This document shows, piece by piece, positions 50,222-59,976 of a stretch of 64,000 nucleotides of DNA. The translations under genes and the position numbers were made by a program. The notes below the pieces were generated by a model. That model had not been told where the DNA came from. It worked only from the letters and a program-made list of their open reading frames with translations, and ran no database searches. Location of the stretch: positions 1 to 64,000 of IMG/VR virus record IMGVR_UViG_3300043399_000272; one strand, 5' to 3'. The stretch's first letter is position 1; the number at the start of each line of letters is the position of its first letter. This DNA is from a virus.

Positions 50222-53200
50222 ATGGCCATTAAAGTTTGTAATACCACAATCATCAACAACAGTTGTCAACTAGATAACGTTCAAAACTTCAATGCATCGG
50301 GGACTAACTTCTTTGCTGGAACCAATGCAGGTAGTTGCAATAACGCTAGCGGCGTAAATAACACATTTATCGGGTCTGGTGCAGGCCAAGCTAACACTTC
50401 TGGTAATAACAACACATTCATTGGTTTAAATGCTGGCCAATGCAACACTACCGGCAATCACAACTTCTTTGCAGGACAATGTGCTGGTTTTAAGAATACA
50501 ACTGGTATCAATAATATCTTCATCGGTCAAAACACTGGTAGGTGTAATACCACAGGAACTTATAATACTTTCATAGGATATGGCGCTGGCGGATATAACG
50601 TTTCAGGTCGTAATAACGTCTTTATAGGAAAAAATGCCGGTAACACCAACTCATACGGTAATAAAAACGTCTTTATAGGTGAAACGGCTGGTCAGAACAA
50701 TTCAATAGGTAAATATAATACTTTCGTCGGGGCGGGCGCGGGTTATAGTAATACAACCGGTTGCGGTAATACCTTGATCGGTTATTACGCTGGTAACAGT
50801 ACTACATCAGGGGTAGATAATACTTTTATAGGTAAATATGCAGGGCGCTATAATACATTTGGTAATTTTAACGTCTTTTTAGGATGTAGCGCTGGTTTAA
50901 AAAACACAACCGGTATTAACAACTTCTTCGCTGGTCAGTGTGCAGGTTTATGTAACACAACCGGTACTAACAACACATTTATTGGATGCAATGCAGGTTG
51001 TGCAGTAACAACTGGCAGTAATAACTTGATTATTGGATCTTATGCGGGCACTGCTGGACTAAGCAACACTATTCGTCTACAAGCAGGTACTCAGTGCTTA
51101 CAAGTTTCAGGTGGCTCATTAACAGTCAACGGAGCTGCTGTTGGTGGCTCAAGTGCATTCAATGTATGCAATACAACTAACATTGTAAGCTGTATCGGTG
51201 GTACAGGTGGTACTGGCACTGATAACTTCTTTGCTGGACAATGTGCAGGTTACAATAACACGACTGGTTGTAGCAACACCTTCATAGGTCAATGTGCTGG
51301 CTATTCTAACACAACTGGTGCATGTAATTTCTTTGTTGGTCAATGTGCTGGCTATTCTAACACAACTGGGTGTCATAACGTCTTTGCCGGTTTCTGTGCT
51401 GGTTATAGAAACACAAGCGGCGTAGATAATATATTTTTCGGCCGTCGTGCCGGTATGTGTAATACTACTGCTCAATCCAACGTATTTATAGGATATAATG
51501 CTGGATCCCGTAGTACAACCGGCGGTTCTAATACATTTATCGGAGCATCTGCTGGTGCATACAATGTATCAGGTACTAAGAATATATTTATTGGTGAAGG
51601 TGCAGGTTTAAGCAGCACATACGGTTCACAAAACATTTTTCTAGGAGAGAAAACAGGATTTTATAACATATCCGGTTGCTATAATACTTTCATTGGTGCC
51701 AGGGCTGGATATTGCAACACATCTGGTAATTACAACTTCTTTGCTGGAAAATGTGCGGGTTATAATAACACAACCGGTACTAACAACACATTCATTGGTT
51801 TAAATGCTGGCCAATGTAACACAACTGGTACTAACAACTTCTTTGCTGGACAATGTGCTGGTTTTAAGAATACAACCGGCAGCTGTAATGTCTTTATAGG
51901 ACAAAATGCTGGTCTATGTAACACAACCGGTACTGATAACTTCTTTGTTGGGGGTGAAGCTGGTTTATATAACACAACTGGTAAATATAACGTCTTTGCC
52001 GGGCGAGCTGCAGGTTGTAAAAATACCACCGGCGGAATAAACGTTTTTATAGGGTATCTAGCTGGCAGATTTAATACATCCGGTACTTATAATACTTTCA
52101 TCGGCGGCAATGCCGGTTACAGTAACACATTCGGAAAAAATAATACTTTCATCGGCGGCGCCGCCGGTTACAGTAACACAACCGGTAATTATAATACGTT
52201 TATAGGAAAAAATGCTGGCTACTGTAATACAACTGGAAGTAACAACTTTATCACTGGTTACTATGCAGGTTTCAAAACATCAACTGGTACTAATAACTTC
52301 ATTGCCGGTCTGTGTGCAGGTTATAATACCTCAAGTGGTACAAACAATACATTCCTTGGTTGCAATGCAGGTTGTAGTGTAACTACTGGTTCTAATAACT
52401 TAATCATTGGTAGTTATGCAGGTAGTGCTGGATTAAGCAACACTATTCGTCTACAAGCAGGTACTCAGTGTCTACAGGTATCAGGTGGCTCATTAACAGT
52501 CAATGGAGCTGCTGTTGGTGGTTCAAGTGCATTCAACGTATGCAACACAACTAACATCGTAAGCTGTATCAGCGGTACAGGTGGTACTGGTTCTGATAAC
52601 TTCTTTGCTGGTCTATGTGCTGGTTCGGCAACAACGACCGGTACTGATAACATCTTTATTGGTGAGTGTGCAGGCAGATGTAACACAACCGGAAGTTTTA
52701 ACTTTTTTGCAGGTATGTGTGCTGGTTTCAAAAATACAACTGGAATTAGAAATACTTTCATCGGTCGACAAGCTGGTTATTGTAACGTCACTGGTTGCCT
52801 CAATAATTATATAGGTGCCTATACCGGTTACTATGGAACTAGTGCTTCTTGGAATAATTTGTTCGGAGATCAAGCAGGATATGCTATAACAACTGGTTCA
52901 TGTAACAACTTAATGGGAGGCATTGCTGGAGGTAACATAACAACTGGTTGTAATAATCAGATGATGGGTTATGCTGCTGGAAGATATACTACTACAGGTT
53001 CTTTTAATGTATTTTTAGGTGGTTGTGCAGGTTTCCGTAATACAACTGGCCTTGGCAACATATCTATAGGTCTATGTGCTGGTGCTTGTAACACAACCGG
53101 TAAATATAACACAATAATAGGTTACAAGTCAGGAGTGTGCAGTAACTCAGTCAATAATGTCTTTATAGGTACATATACAGGTTACTTCACTACAACCGGC

Positions 53201-54409
53201 AACAACAACGTCTTCATCGGTAATTCTGCAGGATACTGTAACGTAAGTGGCGTAGATAACATATTCATAGGTGAATCTACTGGCTTTAAAAATACTTTTG
53301 GTAACCATAACGTGTTCATGGGTTGCGGAACTGGATGTAATAACACAACCGGTTCTTATAATACTTTCATCGGGCGTTATGCAGGTACTGCGAACACAAA
53401 CGGTGTTAACAATATATTTGTTGGTTGGAATGCTGGATGTAGTAACACAACCGGTAATGACAACATTTTCTTAGGTAGACAGTCTGGTCGATCAGTTACA
53501 ACCGGCGGTTGTAATTTCTTTGCTGGTTTCTGTGCTGGTTTCTGTAACACAACAGGTATTAATAACACATTCATAGGTCAATGTGCTGGTTATTGTAACG
53601 TCTCCGGTACTTGCAACATCATCATCGGTGATTACGTAGGTACTTCAAACATGACCAACAACATCTTCTTGAAGGCAGGTACTAACTGTATGCAAGTTTG
53701 TGGTTCTGGTTGCGTATTAGTTAACGGTTCTGCTCTTGTACCACTAGGTAACGGTGAAGGATTCTTCAACGATGCAATTCAAGGTGGTTCATGTTATGCA
53801 TTGACAACATCAATGGCAACTGCAATTACATTTGGTGCAGATGCGATTGTTCATTCGTTGTTCATCTCTAACATTAATACAACAACATGCATCACCGTTG
53901 ATAGTAACTTCACTCCATCAGGTGGTTCTGCTATTGGTCTATTCTGTGCGATTCCGGTGCCAATTCGTTCATCTGTTGAAATGCTCAAGAAGCCACAAGT
54001 TGTTAAGAACGGTGACGTTATTGCACTTAAGGCATCTAATGCATCATCGGCATACGCAACAATCGTTTACGAAAATGCACAAAATTCTAACTATATGAGA
54101 AGTGCTGCACTAGCAACAACTTCGTCAGTAGCTTTGTATACATCTACAACATACAAGTCAGTTGTTGAAAGTATTAAGATAGCGAACGTTGACTCTGCTG
54201 GAAACAACCACGGTATTACAATTACCTGGACTGATTCATCGAATGTGATTAAGAGTTACTTGTGTTATGAATTGATTATTCCAGCAGGAGCTACAGTTGA
54301 GTTGAGTGATAATCCAAAGTTCATGGCTATTGGTGATAAGATTGCTATTCAAGGAACAACTGCTAATGTATTGAGCGTATTTGTATCTGCTAAAAATATA
54401 ACAGTATAA
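50222..54409 (+). CDS. Giant repeat fibre / adhesin-like tail protein
   Basis: 1395 residues. About 70 copies of a repeat of roughly 16 residues (N-T-T-G-x2-N-x-F-I/A-G-x2-A-G-x2), interrupted three times by a SNTIRLQAGTQCLQV-type block. This resembles the stacked beta-roll of trimeric adhesins (YadA head) and tail-fibre domains. The last 230 residues are a different, non-repetitive domain. Receptor binding likely. Cys replaces the usual residue at many repeat positions. Confidence 0.75.
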   Translation: MAIKVCNTTIINNSCQLDNVQNFNASGTNFFAGTNAGSCNNASGVNNTFIGSGAGQANTSGNNNTFIGLNAGQCNTTGNHNFFAGQCAGFKNTTGINNIFIGQNTGRCNTTGTYNTFIGYGAGGYNVSGRNNVFIGKNAGNTNSYGNKNVFIGETAGQNNSIGKYNTFVGAGAGYSNTTGCGNTLIGYYAGNSTTSGVDNTFIGKYAGRYNTFGNFNVFLGCSAGLKNTTGINNFFAGQCAGLCNTTGTNNTFIGCNAGCAVTTGSNNLIIGSYAGTAGLSNTIRLQAGTQCLQVSGGSLTVNGAAVGGSSAFNVCNTTNIVSCIGGTGGTGTDNFFAGQCAGYNNTTGCSNTFIGQCAGYSNTTGACNFFVGQCAGYSNTTGCHNVFAGFCAGYRNTSGVDNIFFGRRAGMCNTTAQSNVFIGYNAGSRSTTGGSNTFIGASAGAYNVSGTKNIFIGEGAGLSSTYGSQNIFLGEKTGFYNISGCYNTFIGARAGYCNTSGNYNFFAGKCAGYNNTTGTNNTFIGLNAGQCNTTGTNNFFAGQCAGFKNTTGSCNVFIGQNAGLCNTTGTDNFFVGGEAGLYNTTGKYNVFAGRAAGCKNTTGGINVFIGYLAGRFNTSGTYNTFIGGNAGYSNTFGKNNTFIGGAAGYSNTTGNYNTFIGKNAGYCNTTGSNNFITGYYAGFKTSTGTNNFIAGLCAGYNTSSGTNNTFLGCNAGCSVTTGSNNLIIGSYAGSAGLSNTIRLQAGTQCLQVSGGSLTVNGAAVGGSSAFNVCNTTNIVSCISGTGGTGSDNFFAGLCAGSATTTGTDNIFIGECAGRCNTTGSFNFFAGMCAGFKNTTGIRNTFIGRQAGYCNVTGCLNNYIGAYTGYYGTSASWNNLFGDQAGYAITTGSCNNLMGGIAGGNITTGCNNQMMGYAAGRYTTTGSFNVFLGGCAGFRNTTGLGNISIGLCAGACNTTGKYNTIIGYKSGVCSNSVNNVFIGTYTGYFTTTGNNNVFIGNSAGYCNVSGVDNIFIGESTGFKNTFGNHNVFMGCGTGCNNTTGSYNTFIGRYAGTANTNGVNNIFVGWNAGCSNTTGNDNIFLGRQSGRSVTTGGCNFFAGFCAGFCNTTGINNTFIGQCAGYCNVSGTCNIIIGDYVGTSNMTNNIFLKAGTNCMQVCGSGCVLVNGSALVPLGNGEGFFNDAIQGGSCYALTTSMATAITFGADAIVHSLFISNINTTTCITVDSNFTPSGGSAIGLFCAIPVPIRSSVEMLKKPQVVKNGDVIALKASNASSAYATIVYENAQNSNYMRSAALATTSSVALYTSTTYKSVVESIKIANVDSAGNNHGITITWTDSSNVIKSYLCYELIIPAGATVELSDNPKFMAIGDKIAIQGTTANVLSVFVSAKNITV

Positions 54410-54421
54410 TATTGAGATTAT

Positions 54422-54811
54422 ATGGCAGAAACTAACACTACTGGAGCATTCTGGGGATATGATGTAAGGGCTAGGCAACTAGGTGGTTACTGGCCCACTT
54501 CATATTACAGTCCGCCATTATGGTATGGAAGTAGAGGTACGTTTGGTGGCGGTGATGGTCCATCCAATGTAATAGATTATGTTACTATTGCTACTACTGG
54601 TAATGCAACAGATTTCGGTGACTTAACTATTGCTAGGGAAAATCCAGCTGCTTGTGCAAATGGCACTCGCGGAGTGTTTGGTGGAGGTGAATATAGTGGA
54701 GGTAATTATAATGTTATTGATTATGTTACTATTGCTACACCAAGTAATGCTATAAACTTTGGTAATTTGTCAGTTGGAAGACGTTTTTTAGCTGCATGTT
54801 CAGGAACTTAA
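54422..54811 (+). CDS. Fibre-tip-like repeat protein A (short)
   Basis: 129 residues. The N-terminal MAETNTTGAFWGYDVRARQL is shared with the gene at 57084. The body has two V-I-D-Y-V-T-I-A-T repeats with GVFGGG, the type found three to six times in the gene at 58102. Ends SCSGT-like. Looks like a truncated member of a modular set. Confidence 0.6.
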   Translation: MAETNTTGAFWGYDVRARQLGGYWPTSYYSPPLWYGSRGTFGGGDGPSNVIDYVTIATTGNATDFGDLTIARENPAACANGTRGVFGGGEYSGGNYNVIDYVTIATPSNAINFGNLSVGRRFLAACSGT

Positions 54812-54814
54812 ATT

Positions 54815-55786
54815 ATGGCAACAAAAGGAATTTTTTCAATACAAACAGTATACAATCTGCAACGTAGTTCGTCTTGGCCTACTACATATCAGCCAGCAAC
54901 TCCACCAGGTGAATTGTATGGTTGGTTCGGTGGCGCATACAATGTATCGTCAGTGAGCAGAATAGATTATGCTAATGATTCCGGTACAGCAACTGCACGA
55001 GGACCGTTGTCTGTCGGAAGATTTATGATTGGCGCTTCAGGAAACGGCAATTATGGTTGGTTCGCTGGCGGCGGATGGTCACCTAACATTTCTACCGTAG
55101 ATAGAATTGATTATTCAAATGACAATGCTACTGCAAGTGTTAGAGGACCATTAACTGGAACAGTTTATGCTGCAGGTTCTTCCGGAAATGCTGATTATTC
55201 ATGGGTCGGCGGCGGCAACAATCCAACGATTGACCGGATTGACAGAATCACTTATGCAAGTGATACAGGTACTGCAAGTACTAGAGGGCCGCTCAGCGCC
55301 TCAGGTAAATATTTTGCTGCACACGGTAACAGTAGTTATGGTTGGTATGCTAATGGAAAGGTAGTACCGGGGCCGACACCCACAGATAGAAGTGCAGTGT
55401 ATCGGATCCAATATGCAAGTGATACTAATACCGCAAGTACTAGAGGACCGTTGAGTTCTGCAAGATACGGTGTTAGTGCAACTAGTAACGGCAATTATGG
55501 TTGGTTTGCAGGAGGTTACACAAGTGTGCAATTCTCTACGATAGACCGTATTGACTATGCAAGTGATACCGGTACTGCAAGTGTTAGGGGGCCAATGGTA
55601 ACAGGAAAAACTCATGCAGGTGGTACTGGTACTACTACGTATGGGTATCTCGCATCAGGTGGTTGGCCTACATTATCTAATATACAACGTATTCAATATT
55701 CCAATGATTCCGTCGCTACATCAAATGTGGGTCTATTAGACAGAACTGCTACAGGAATGGGAGCAGTCGGCGGTTATGCAGGATAA
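54815..55786 (+). CDS. Fibre-tip-like repeat protein B
   Basis: 323 residues with about six blades of NYGWFAGG...RIDYASDTGTASVRGPL. The N terminus (MATKGIFSIQTVYNLQ) differs from that of the gene at 57084, although the repeat type is the same. Probable beta-propeller or prism at a fibre end. Confidence 0.65.
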   Translation: MATKGIFSIQTVYNLQRSSSWPTTYQPATPPGELYGWFGGAYNVSSVSRIDYANDSGTATARGPLSVGRFMIGASGNGNYGWFAGGGWSPNISTVDRIDYSNDNATASVRGPLTGTVYAAGSSGNADYSWVGGGNNPTIDRIDRITYASDTGTASTRGPLSASGKYFAAHGNSSYGWYANGKVVPGPTPTDRSAVYRIQYASDTNTASTRGPLSSARYGVSATSNGNYGWFAGGYTSVQFSTIDRIDYASDTGTASVRGPMVTGKTHAGGTGTTTYGYLASGGWPTLSNIQRIQYSNDSVATSNVGLLDRTATGMGAVGGYAG

Positions 55787-55872
55787 CCAACATTAGCATT
55801 TGATAAAACGTTTAGTAAAGACTAAAAATTTATTTTAGACTAAATATATTATAAAACACATAGGAGATATTC

Positions 55873-56142
55873 ATGGAAAACGAGACACGCACATTAGAAC
55901 AAATTCAAGCAACTATTAGTGCTGCACGTGACAGCGTTTGGGTTGTTACTGATGAACTTCAAAAAATAGCAGACGGTGAAGCTGCAACTGCTGAACGTAA
56001 AGGTAATATTGAGCGTAATGTTAGTCATTTGAAACTTGTTGTTGCGGCCCAAGACGTTATTGATTCTGGTGAAGATATCAGTGATTTAATCGCAGCTATT
56101 GCCGCAGGCGAAAGCAAATTAGCAGAAAATATTTGGTCTTAA
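55873..56142 (+). CDS. Hypothetical 89-residue helical protein
   Basis: Begins MENETRTLEQIQATISAAR; all-helical, acidic, coiled-coil-like. AGGAG before the ATG. It is followed by the terminator at 56164-56192. No family; possible small virion or chaperone protein. Confidence 0.6.
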   Translation: MENETRTLEQIQATISAARDSVWVVTDELQKIADGEAATAERKGNIERNVSHLKLVVAAQDVIDSGEDISDLIAAIAAGESKLAENIWS

Positions 56143-56163
56143 TAATTTACTTCAATGACTTAT

Positions 56164-56194
56164 AAAAACAGGACTTTTATAGTCCTGTTTTTTT
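56164..56194 (+). terminator. Rho-independent terminator
   Basis: 12-bp stem AAAAACAGGACT/AGTCCTGTTTTT, 5-nt loop, then a T-run on the plus strand. Ends the fibre transcript after the gene at 55873. Confidence 0.9.
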
Positions 56195-56197
56195 ACC

Positions 56198-56205
56198 TAT
56201 AAATA
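56198..56205 (+). promoter_or_regulatory. Late-promoter motif TATAAATA
   Basis: Perfect motif just after the terminator, 26 bases before the sulfotransferase ATG. Confidence 0.6.
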
Positions 56206-56231
56206 AAATACTATAATTTACGTCAAACACT

Positions 56232-57071
56232 ATGAATCATGAATTTCTATTTTATTCTGGGTTACCACGCTCTGGTGGAACCATGCTTGCATCAGTATTA
56301 AACCAACATCCGGATCTATATGTCTCATCATTAAGTCCTACAATTGAGCTTTTGTATCATTGTGAAGAATATTTCAAAACTAGCGATCCTTTTATCGCCG
56401 ACCCAAATCACATAGGTAAAAATGCAATTTTAAGGTCGATGCCACAGCAATACTATGCTCATATTGAGAAAAAGTATATTGTTGATAATAGCAGAGGTTG
56501 GCCAAACAATATTCAACGAATAAAAGATCATATCACGCCTGATCCAAAAATTGTTTGTATCGTAAGAGACATACCAAGTATTCTAGCAAGTTTTATTACT
56601 TTAGCAGAGAATGAACAAAACAAAAGAAAAAACTTCATTGATTTATGGTTACTCGAAAACAATTTAGATTTGACTACTGAGAATAGGTGTATGTATTTGA
56701 TGCAACCAATCGGGATCGTCAATCAAAGTTTGTGGAGTATGTATCAAGGATATTCTAGTCCCGATAGCCACAGATTGCATATAGTCGAATATGATGATTT
56801 AGTTTCTAGCCCCGATGAGGTACTATACAACATTACTAAGTTTTGGGGTGTCAGTAACCATAAATTTGACTTTAACAACATTAAAAATGTGACTCCTGTA
56901 GATGATATGTCATATGGGTTTGATGGAATGCATGATGTGCGTCCTGTATTAAAGAATAGAAATTTAGATCCTGAAAAAATCCTTGGTAAAAAGTTAGTTG
57001 AACAATATTCTGGTTTAGAGTACTGGAGAAAAAGTAAAAAAATGAATAAATATAAAGTATTCGGAATATAA
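56232..57071 (+). CDS. Sulfotransferase family protein
   Basis: 279 residues. FYSGLPRSGGTMLASVLNQ is the 5'-PSB (PAPS-binding P-loop-like) motif, with KIVCIVRDIPSILASF as the 3'-phosphate-binding segment. The family moves sulfate from PAPS to sugars, Tyr or lipids. Placed between fibre genes; it may sulfate fibre or surface glycans (inference). Confidence 0.8.
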   Translation: MNHEFLFYSGLPRSGGTMLASVLNQHPDLYVSSLSPTIELLYHCEEYFKTSDPFIADPNHIGKNAILRSMPQQYYAHIEKKYIVDNSRGWPNNIQRIKDHITPDPKIVCIVRDIPSILASFITLAENEQNKRKNFIDLWLLENNLDLTTENRCMYLMQPIGIVNQSLWSMYQGYSSPDSHRLHIVEYDDLVSSPDEVLYNITKFWGVSNHKFDFNNIKNVTPVDDMSYGFDGMHDVRPVLKNRNLDPEKILGKKLVEQYSGLEYWRKSKKMNKYKVFGI

Positions 57072-57083
57072 TTTAGGAGCTTT

Positions 57084-58094
57084 ATGGCGGAAACTAACAC
57101 AACTGGTGCATTTTGGGGGTCTGATGTACGAGCAAGACAATTAGGCGGTTATTGGCCCACTACATATCAACCAGCAACTCCACCGGGAGAATTATATGGT
57201 TGGTTCGGTGGTGGTAAACCATCTCCATCAATAGACGCTTCGTTGGTCGATAGAATCGAGTATGCAAATGACACTGCGACAGCTAGCGTTAGAGGTCCCT
57301 TAACTGTAGTCAGACACAGGTTTACCGCAGCCGGTAATGGAAATTATGGTTGGTTTGGAGGGGGCAGACCAGACGTGCTTTCTAGCGTAGATCGTGTAGA
57401 TTATGCTAGCGACAGTTCTACTGCTAGTGCGAGAGGACCACTAAGTGCAGCAAGATATCTATTAGCAGCAACTGGTAATACTGATTACGGTTGGTTCGGT
57501 GGCGGTGGTAATGGTACCCCCAGTGTTTTAAGCACAGTTGATCGTATAACATATTCAAGTGATACAGGAACTGCCGGTGTTAGAGGAAGTTTATATGAAA
57601 TAATATTTCAACTTGCTGCAACAGGTAATAGTAACTATGGTTGGTTCGGGGGCGGAACAATAAATAATGGACCTGTACCAACTCAACGTTCATACTTAAC
57701 ACGAATTACATATTCAAGTGATTTAAGTACATCAAGTGTAAGAGGAAATTTAAATTCTACTGTAGTGGCGCCAGCAGCAGCCGGCAATAGTAACTATGGT
57801 TGGTGGGGCGGTGGAGTCGACCAGATTAATTCTTTATTGTTATCTAGGGTGGATAGAGTTGATTATGCAAGTGACACCGGACTCGCTAGCGTTAGAGGTC
57901 CGTTAACTGTAAACAGGTACTTATTTACTGCAACCGGTAATGCTGATTATGGTTATTTTGGTGCAGGTAGTCCCAATCTAATGTCATCAGTAGATCGCAT
58001 CACTTATGCGAGTGATTCTACTGCTGCATCATCAAGGGGTCCTCTAAGCGCAGGTAGATATGGATTAGCTGCTACTGGCGGGTATCCGGGATAA
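57084..58094 (+). CDS. Fibre-tip-like repeat protein C
   Basis: 336 residues. Shares MAETNTTGAFWG-DVRARQL with gene 54422 and WPTTYQPATPPGELYGWFG with gene 54815, then six to seven YGWFGGG...RV(D/E)YA-S-D repeats. A clear hybrid of the two. AGGAG precedes the ATG. Confidence 0.7.
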   Translation: MAETNTTGAFWGSDVRARQLGGYWPTTYQPATPPGELYGWFGGGKPSPSIDASLVDRIEYANDTATASVRGPLTVVRHRFTAAGNGNYGWFGGGRPDVLSSVDRVDYASDSSTASARGPLSAARYLLAATGNTDYGWFGGGGNGTPSVLSTVDRITYSSDTGTAGVRGSLYEIIFQLAATGNSNYGWFGGGTINNGPVPTQRSYLTRITYSSDLSTSSVRGNLNSTVVAPAAAGNSNYGWWGGGVDQINSLLLSRVDRVDYASDTGLASVRGPLTVNRYLFTATGNADYGYFGAGSPNLMSSVDRITYASDSTAASSRGPLSAGRYGLAATGGYPG

Positions 58095-58101
58095 TAAAAA
58101 T

Positions 58102-59058
58102 ATGAGTCAAATAACAGATGTTTTCACATTAAATGAAGTATATGAATTAATATTAGATGGGGTATGGCCCACTACATATTATCAACCAGTATGGTACGGT
58201 AGTAGAGGTACATTTGGTGGCGGCACCACTGGGTCGATCTCTAATGTAATTGATTATATTACTATTGCTAGTACCGGCAATGCTACAGATTTTGGTGATT
58301 TAACTGTTGGTAGACAAGGATTAGCTGCTTGTTCTAATGGGACAAGAGGTGTATTTGGTGGCGGTAGTAATGGTCCAATTTCAAATGTAATTGATTACAT
58401 TACTATTGCCACAACTGGTAACGCTACAGACTTCGGCGATTTAACTGTTAGTGGCAGGGAAGGTGTGAGTGCTTGTTCTAATGGGACAAGAGGTGTATTT
58501 GGTGGTGGATATGCTTCAAATGCAAATTCTAATGTAATTGATTATATTACGATTGCTACTACCGGCAATGCTACAGATTTTGGTGATTTGACTGCTGCCA
58601 GATATTCTGTAGGTGCATGTTCTGATTCTACTCGTGGTGTATTTGGTGGTGGATTTGGCGACTCAGCATATACCAATAAAATAGATTATGTTACAATTGC
58701 TACTACAGGTAATGCTACTAACTTTGGTAATTTAACAAATTTTAGAAGTGCTTTAGCTGCATGTTCTGATTCTACTCGTGGTGTATTTGGTGGTGGTAAT
58801 ACCGGTTCGCTCTCTAATGTAATTGATTATATTACTATTCAAACAACAGGCAATGCAACTAGTTTCGGTACTTTAACTGTTGCTAGAAAGGAGCTGTCTT
58901 CTTGTTCAAATGGAACAATAGGTGTATTTGGTGGTGGTTATACTACCGTAAATTCTAATGTAATTGATTATATTACTATTGCTAGTACCGGCAATGCTAC
59001 AGATTTTGGTGATTTAACTGTTAGTAGACAATCATTAGCTTCTTGCTCAGGAACTTAA
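58102..59058 (+). CDS. Fibre-tip-like repeat protein D
   Basis: 318 residues. Unique N terminus (MSQITDVFTLNEVYELILD), then six GVFGGG...NVIDYITIATTGNATDFGDL repeats, the type of gene 54422. Ends LASCSGT. With A-C it forms a modular receptor-binding set. Confidence 0.7.
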   Translation: MSQITDVFTLNEVYELILDGVWPTTYYQPVWYGSRGTFGGGTTGSISNVIDYITIASTGNATDFGDLTVGRQGLAACSNGTRGVFGGGSNGPISNVIDYITIATTGNATDFGDLTVSGREGVSACSNGTRGVFGGGYASNANSNVIDYITIATTGNATDFGDLTAARYSVGACSDSTRGVFGGGFGDSAYTNKIDYVTIATTGNATNFGNLTNFRSALAACSDSTRGVFGGGNTGSLSNVIDYITIQTTGNATSFGTLTVARKELSSCSNGTIGVFGGGYTTVNSNVIDYITIASTGNATDFGDLTVSRQSLASCSGT

Positions 59059-59079
59059 TTACTCGTATTCCAATCAGTA

Positions 59080-59087
59080 TATAAATA
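59080..59087 (+). promoter_or_regulatory. Late-promoter motif TATAAATA
   Basis: Perfect motif 25 bases before the ATG at 59113. Confidence 0.55.
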
Positions 59088-59112
59088 TATAGACCATTAT
59101 AGGTAATTATAT

Positions 59113-59925
59113 ATGACTACTGAACTATCAACCTCTGTTTCCTTTAATATTCCAACTATCGCAGAAAACAAAATTAACGCTGTAGCTGTTGCAAAAGTAA
59201 ATCAATTTTTACCCGAACTAACAGAAAAGACAAAGGCATTTGATCGTAGTAATAGTCAAACTACATTGGCATTAATGACATTGACTATGCTGAATGGTCA
59301 ATCACCAATGCGAATGATGAGACAGATTCTCGCAGAAGTTGAGAGTCGTAAAATGGCTTTAGCAGAAGCACAAGTCAATCATGCTAAATTAGTAAAAGAA
59401 ATTTCTCAACTACAAAATAGTACAGATTTAGTTGAGCAAGCCGAATGTCGTCAAAAGCAATTCAGTCTTGTTTTGATGGAATCAAAAATCAACGGAGCTT
59501 TCAAGGATATTGCGACATTAATCGATGCTTATGAAAACATAAAGTCAAAGAACAATATTGATGAATGGGATGAAGCAACGTTCGAAGCTGAAGAAAAACG
59601 TCACCATGTTCGTAGAGGATTTGAGTTAATGTATCGCAATATACTTGAAGGCGGTAGGGCACAGACTGCTACTATCGAATATCTACAACAGTATGGCGTT
59701 CACCCACAAGTTTCACTTACAGAAGTCACTGGGTACATTCAAGTAACTGCTATGAAAATTGCTGACGGTCAATTACCTCATTCAAATGATCTTGAAGACT
59801 TTTTAGATCATATGGCAGAGAAATATTATAAAAGTGTTGATAAAACATCAGAACGCATTTTTGGTGTTAAGGATTTTACTAATACTGACTACATGTTTAG
59901 ACTAACCGATAGTTCAGATAATTGA
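59113..59925 (+). CDS. Hypothetical 270-residue helical phage protein
   Basis: Begins MTTELSTSVSFNIPTIAEN; long helices with coiled-coil character around residues 75-120 (LAEAQVNHAKLVKEISQLQ) and a separate C-terminal helical domain. No enzymatic motif. Position among structural genes suggests a virion or assembly protein. Confidence 0.55.
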   Translation: MTTELSTSVSFNIPTIAENKINAVAVAKVNQFLPELTEKTKAFDRSNSQTTLALMTLTMLNGQSPMRMMRQILAEVESRKMALAEAQVNHAKLVKEISQLQNSTDLVEQAECRQKQFSLVLMESKINGAFKDIATLIDAYENIKSKNNIDEWDEATFEAEEKRHHVRRGFELMYRNILEGGRAQTATIEYLQQYGVHPQVSLTEVTGYIQVTAMKIADGQLPHSNDLEDFLDHMAEKYYKSVDKTSERIFGVKDFTNTDYMFRLTDSSDN

Positions 59926-59976
59926 ACATGCTCATTTTACACACTAAATAACTCTGATTATACAGGAGTTTTATTA

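Noticed and set aside
51149-53574. Minus-strand ORFs opposite the giant fibre gene
   Set aside because: Their products are simple antisense translations of the repeats, rich in Pro-Val-Val-Leu or Thr-Ser.
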